Shown here piece by piece: positions 62,321 to 64,000 of a stretch of 64,000 bases of DNA. A program made the position numbers and the translations under genes. Position 1 is the stretch's first letter, and every line of letters begins with the position of its first letter. Source of the stretch: Streptomyces sp. Ru73. Lineage in GTDB: Bacteria > Actinomycetota > Actinomycetes > Streptomycetales > Streptomycetaceae. The stretch spans positions 124,001-188,000 of the forward strand of contig NZ_PQSQ01000002.1 of the NCBI RefSeq assembly GCF_002920575.1, read 5' to 3'. The notes beneath the pieces are model-generated. The model was not told the origin of the DNA and did not search any database. It saw only the letters and a program-made list of their open reading frames with translations.

Positions 62321-62339
62321 TTAGGTTAGCCTAAGCTAA
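62321..62339. promoter_or_regulatory. DmdR/IdeR-type iron box
   Basis: TTAGGTTAGCCTAAGCTAA matches 16 of 19 positions of the actinobacterial iron-box consensus TTAGGTTAGGCTCACCTAA. It lies between the divergent esterase-domain gene and the rmlB-like gene. A TAGGAT -10 box at 62352-62357 follows on the plus strand, so DmdR binding would block that promoter. Confidence 0.82.
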
Positions 62340-62351
62340 CTTCATCGGTCA

Positions 62352-62357
62352 TAGGAT
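62352..62357 (+). promoter_or_regulatory. -10 box of the rmlB-like gene promoter
   Basis: TAGGAT matches the Streptomyces -10 consensus. Its -35 region falls inside the iron box. GGGAGG precedes the ATG at 62383. Confidence 0.5.
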
Positions 62358-62382
62358 TCTGCCCCGCACCGGGAGGCCGTCC

Positions 62383-62877
62383 ATGCGTCTGCTCGTCACC
62401 GGCCGCGCCGGATTCACCGGCTCGCCCTTCCTCAGGGCCCTGCTGTCGCCCACGCCCCTGAGCGCCCCGCGCGCCGTCACCGTGCTCGACCCCGCCGCCT
62501 GCTCCGGCCGCGCCGGGCCGCCGCCCTTCGCCGGCCGGTCCTGTGTCGACCACGTACCCGGCGACGTGCACGACCGCCCGCTGGTGCACGAGCTGATGCG
62601 TCATCACGAACTGGTCGTGCACCTCGCCGAGGAACCCGACGCAGGGCGCGCCGTCTCCGTCGACCTGCCGGCCACCCGCACGCTCCTGCAGTCCGCCGTG
62701 CACGCCGGGGTGACACGGTTCGTCTACGTCTACGACCACTACCGGGCGCTGCGCCTGACGCTCGGCGGCGGCGAGGCGGGACAGGTACACGACCTCGGCG
62801 GCGGAACCGAACTGACCGCCGCCGAGCTGACCGGACGGCTGCTCGCCGAGTGCGGCACCCCGGGAGGCGCGCGATGA
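62383..62877 (+). CDS. Shortened dTDP-glucose 4,6-dehydratase-like protein (RmlB-like, internal deletion)
   Basis: This 164-residue protein begins MRLLVTGRAGFTGSPFLRAL, the NAD-binding loop of RmlB-type dehydratases, and continues to HLAEEPDAGRAVSVDL. After GVTRFVYVYDHYRALRLTL the sequence jumps to a GEAGQVHDLGGGTELTAAEL segment that is normally the C-terminal part of RmlB (YNIGGGTELTN). About 150 residues including the YxxxK catalytic centre are missing, yet the frame is intact. It is therefore unlikely to be an active dehydratase. It could be a decayed gene or a repurposed NAD-binding protein. It is coupled by ATGA to the RmlD-like gene. Confidence 0.75.
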   Translation: MRLLVTGRAGFTGSPFLRALLSPTPLSAPRAVTVLDPAACSGRAGPPPFAGRSCVDHVPGDVHDRPLVHELMRHHELVVHLAEEPDAGRAVSVDLPATRTLLQSAVHAGVTRFVYVYDHYRALRLTLGGGEAGQVHDLGGGTELTAAELTGRLLAECGTPGGAR

Positions 62878-63413
62878 GCCGCTGGCTGGTGACCGGGGCC
62901 GACGGCGAGGTCGGGCGCGGGCTGTGCGCGCTGCTGCGCGCCAACGGCCACCGCTTCCTGCCCCTCGCGCGGGACGACCTGGACCTCTTCGACGCGGCGG
63001 CCGTGCAGTCCACGCTGCTGCGCACCCGCCCGACCGTGGTCGCGCACTGCGCCGCCTGGCCCGGCCCGGACGACCGGCCGGCCGGGTCCCGCACCGTCCG
63101 CTGCGGCCTCGACGCGCTGCGGGTCCTCGCACGGACCTGCGGCCGGCTCGACGCCTGCCTGCTGCACCTGGCAGCGGGCCGGACGCTGTGCACGACCTCG
63201 CTGTACGCGGCACACGGCCGGGCCGTGACGCACGAGGAACTGCCGGACAGCGCACCGGGCGTGACACACCGGCACACCGGCGGCGACTGCGTAGGTCCCG
63301 ACCGGGTGGGCGACGTGGCCGCGCGGCTCTACGCGCTGGGCAGCGCACCCGGCGGCCGGGCGGCGAGCGGCCGCCCGGCTCCGGCCGTCAGCACCGGGTC
63401 CGGGTACCGCTGA
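62874..63413 (+). CDS. Shortened dTDP-4-dehydrorhamnose reductase-like protein (RmlD-like)
   Basis: This 179-residue protein starts MSRWLVTGADGEVGRGLCAL and continues RDDLDLFDAAAVQSTLLRTR and PTVVAHCAAWPGPDD, the typical N-terminal pattern of RmlD (LDLTD, VVxCAAWTAVD). The catalytic YxxxK region is missing or diverged (LAAGRTLCTTSLYAAHGRAV), and the C-terminal substrate domain is reduced to a short RPAPAVSTGSGYR tail. Length is about 60% of a normal RmlD. It overlaps the RmlB-like gene by four bases. The pair has thus lost its active centres in parallel. A real function is uncertain. Confidence 0.7.
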   Translation: MSRWLVTGADGEVGRGLCALLRANGHRFLPLARDDLDLFDAAAVQSTLLRTRPTVVAHCAAWPGPDDRPAGSRTVRCGLDALRVLARTCGRLDACLLHLAAGRTLCTTSLYAAHGRAVTHEELPDSAPGVTHRHTGGDCVGPDRVGDVAARLYALGSAPGGRAASGRPAPAVSTGSGYR

Positions 63414-63595
63414 ACGACCGATGGCGGGCCCGCCGGGCGGGAGCCGGCGGCTGCACCGGCTTGCTTATTGATCGCGCACCCAATAACGTCCGGGCAGGTC
63501 GTCACAGCGGGGCGGCTCGCCGGAAGCCCCCACTCGCAGGGCACTTCGGCGGCAGCCCCACGCCCCAGCGACGAAGGAGTCGTTCATGCAGCCCG

Positions 63596-64000
63596 AACTC
63601 GCCGTGCTCTCCGCGCGGCTGCTCGACCCGGTCACCGGCACGTTCCTGCCGCACACCGCCCTCGCGGCGGCCGGCGGCCGGATCACCCGCCTCGGGGACG
63701 ACCGGGAGATCCGCGCGCTCGCGGGCCCGGGCACCACCGTCGTCGACCTCAAGGGCGCCGTCGTCACGCCCGGCCTCGTGGACGGGCATCTGCACCCGGT
63801 GACCGGCGCACACCGCACACTGGGCGTCGACCTGTCCGGCTGCACCGACCTCGCCGCCGTACGCGAAGCCCTCGCCGGAGCACGCCGGAACCTGACGCCC
63901 GGTGCGTGGCTGCGCGGCTGGGGCCTGGACCCCAACGTCTTCGGCGCGGGACCCGTCACCGCCGCCGCGCTCGGTCCCGTCCTCGACGGCGTGCCCGCGG
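63596..64000 (+). CDS. Amidohydrolase family protein (YtcJ-like), 3' end outside window
   Basis: The first 135 residues of a metal-dependent amidohydrolase are visible. MQPELAVLSARLLDPVTGTF is the usual N-terminal beta-sandwich strand, then VVDLKGAVVTPGLVDGHLHP contains the HxH metal motif. LTPGAWLRGWGLDPNVFGAG resembles amidohydrolase 3 (YtcJ) members. GAAGGAG before the ATG supports the start. The gap of 182 bases to the RmlD-like gene contains no supported gene. Substrate unknown; the C-terminal metal ligands lie outside the window. Confidence 0.88.

Overview
The window reads as chromosomal DNA of a high-GC actinomycete, almost certainly Streptomyces or a close relative. The signs are near-exclusive G/C third codon positions, frequent GTG/TTG starts, many ATGA/GTGA stop-start overlaps, and Streptomyces-type loci: an isorenieratene-type carotenoid cluster, a dasABCD-like chitosugar operon without its own ATPase, a Cys-rich leader peptide before a sulfonate-type transporter, and a DmdR/IdeR-type iron box. 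No tRNA, rRNA, insertion sequence, phage gene or CRISPR array was seen.

Region 1 (1-20557, all minus strand) is a surface-polysaccharide locus. It runs from an undecaprenyl-phosphate sugar transferase and a UDP-Glc/GDP-Man-type dehydrogenase through a glycosyltransferase broken by a one-base frameshift, two Wzz-like proteins, an asparagine synthase, a fused dehydrogenase/Gfo-Idh-MocA oxidoreductase, a heparinase-like protein, a beta-helix lipoprotein, an O-antigen-ligase-like membrane protein and a second glycosyltransferase. It ends in a nucleotide-sugar set: C-methyltransferase, sugar-1-phosphate cytidylyltransferase, PIG-L deacetylase and an SDR cut by the window edge. Most genes overlap by four bases, so they are probably translationally coupled.

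Region 2 (20558-33800) is mixed. It holds a secreted EF-hand protein, an APH-fold kinase, a secreted lipase, and a LacI regulator/MFS transporter/DapA-like aldolase set with a strong palindromic operator. It continues with a YjbQ protein, a sulfonate-type ABC transporter headed by a leaderless Cys-rich leader peptide, an FAD monooxygenase and a Sua5/YrdC protein.

Region 3 (33938-44335) is carotenoid synthesis: Rieske protein, crtB and crtI to the left, crtY and crtU to the right. Next to it lie a coupled PAS-GAF-SpoIIE phosphatase and a stand-alone B12-binding protein with the Wx9EH signature of CarH-type photoreceptors. crtE, crtT and litR/litS are absent.

Region 4 (44633-49342) is a chitosugar-type operon: lipoprotein binding protein, two permeases, GH20 hexosaminidase. 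Region 5 (49516-63413) holds a TetR-controlled P450-ferredoxin pair, a DUF4188 protein overlapping a 3126-residue PKS-NRPS (KS-AT-DH-KR-ACP-C-A-PCP-TE) of the polycyclic tetramate macrolactam type, and a stand-alone enterochelin-esterase N-terminal domain. An iron box follows, then two shortened rmlB/rmlD-like genes. The window ends inside an amidohydrolase gene.
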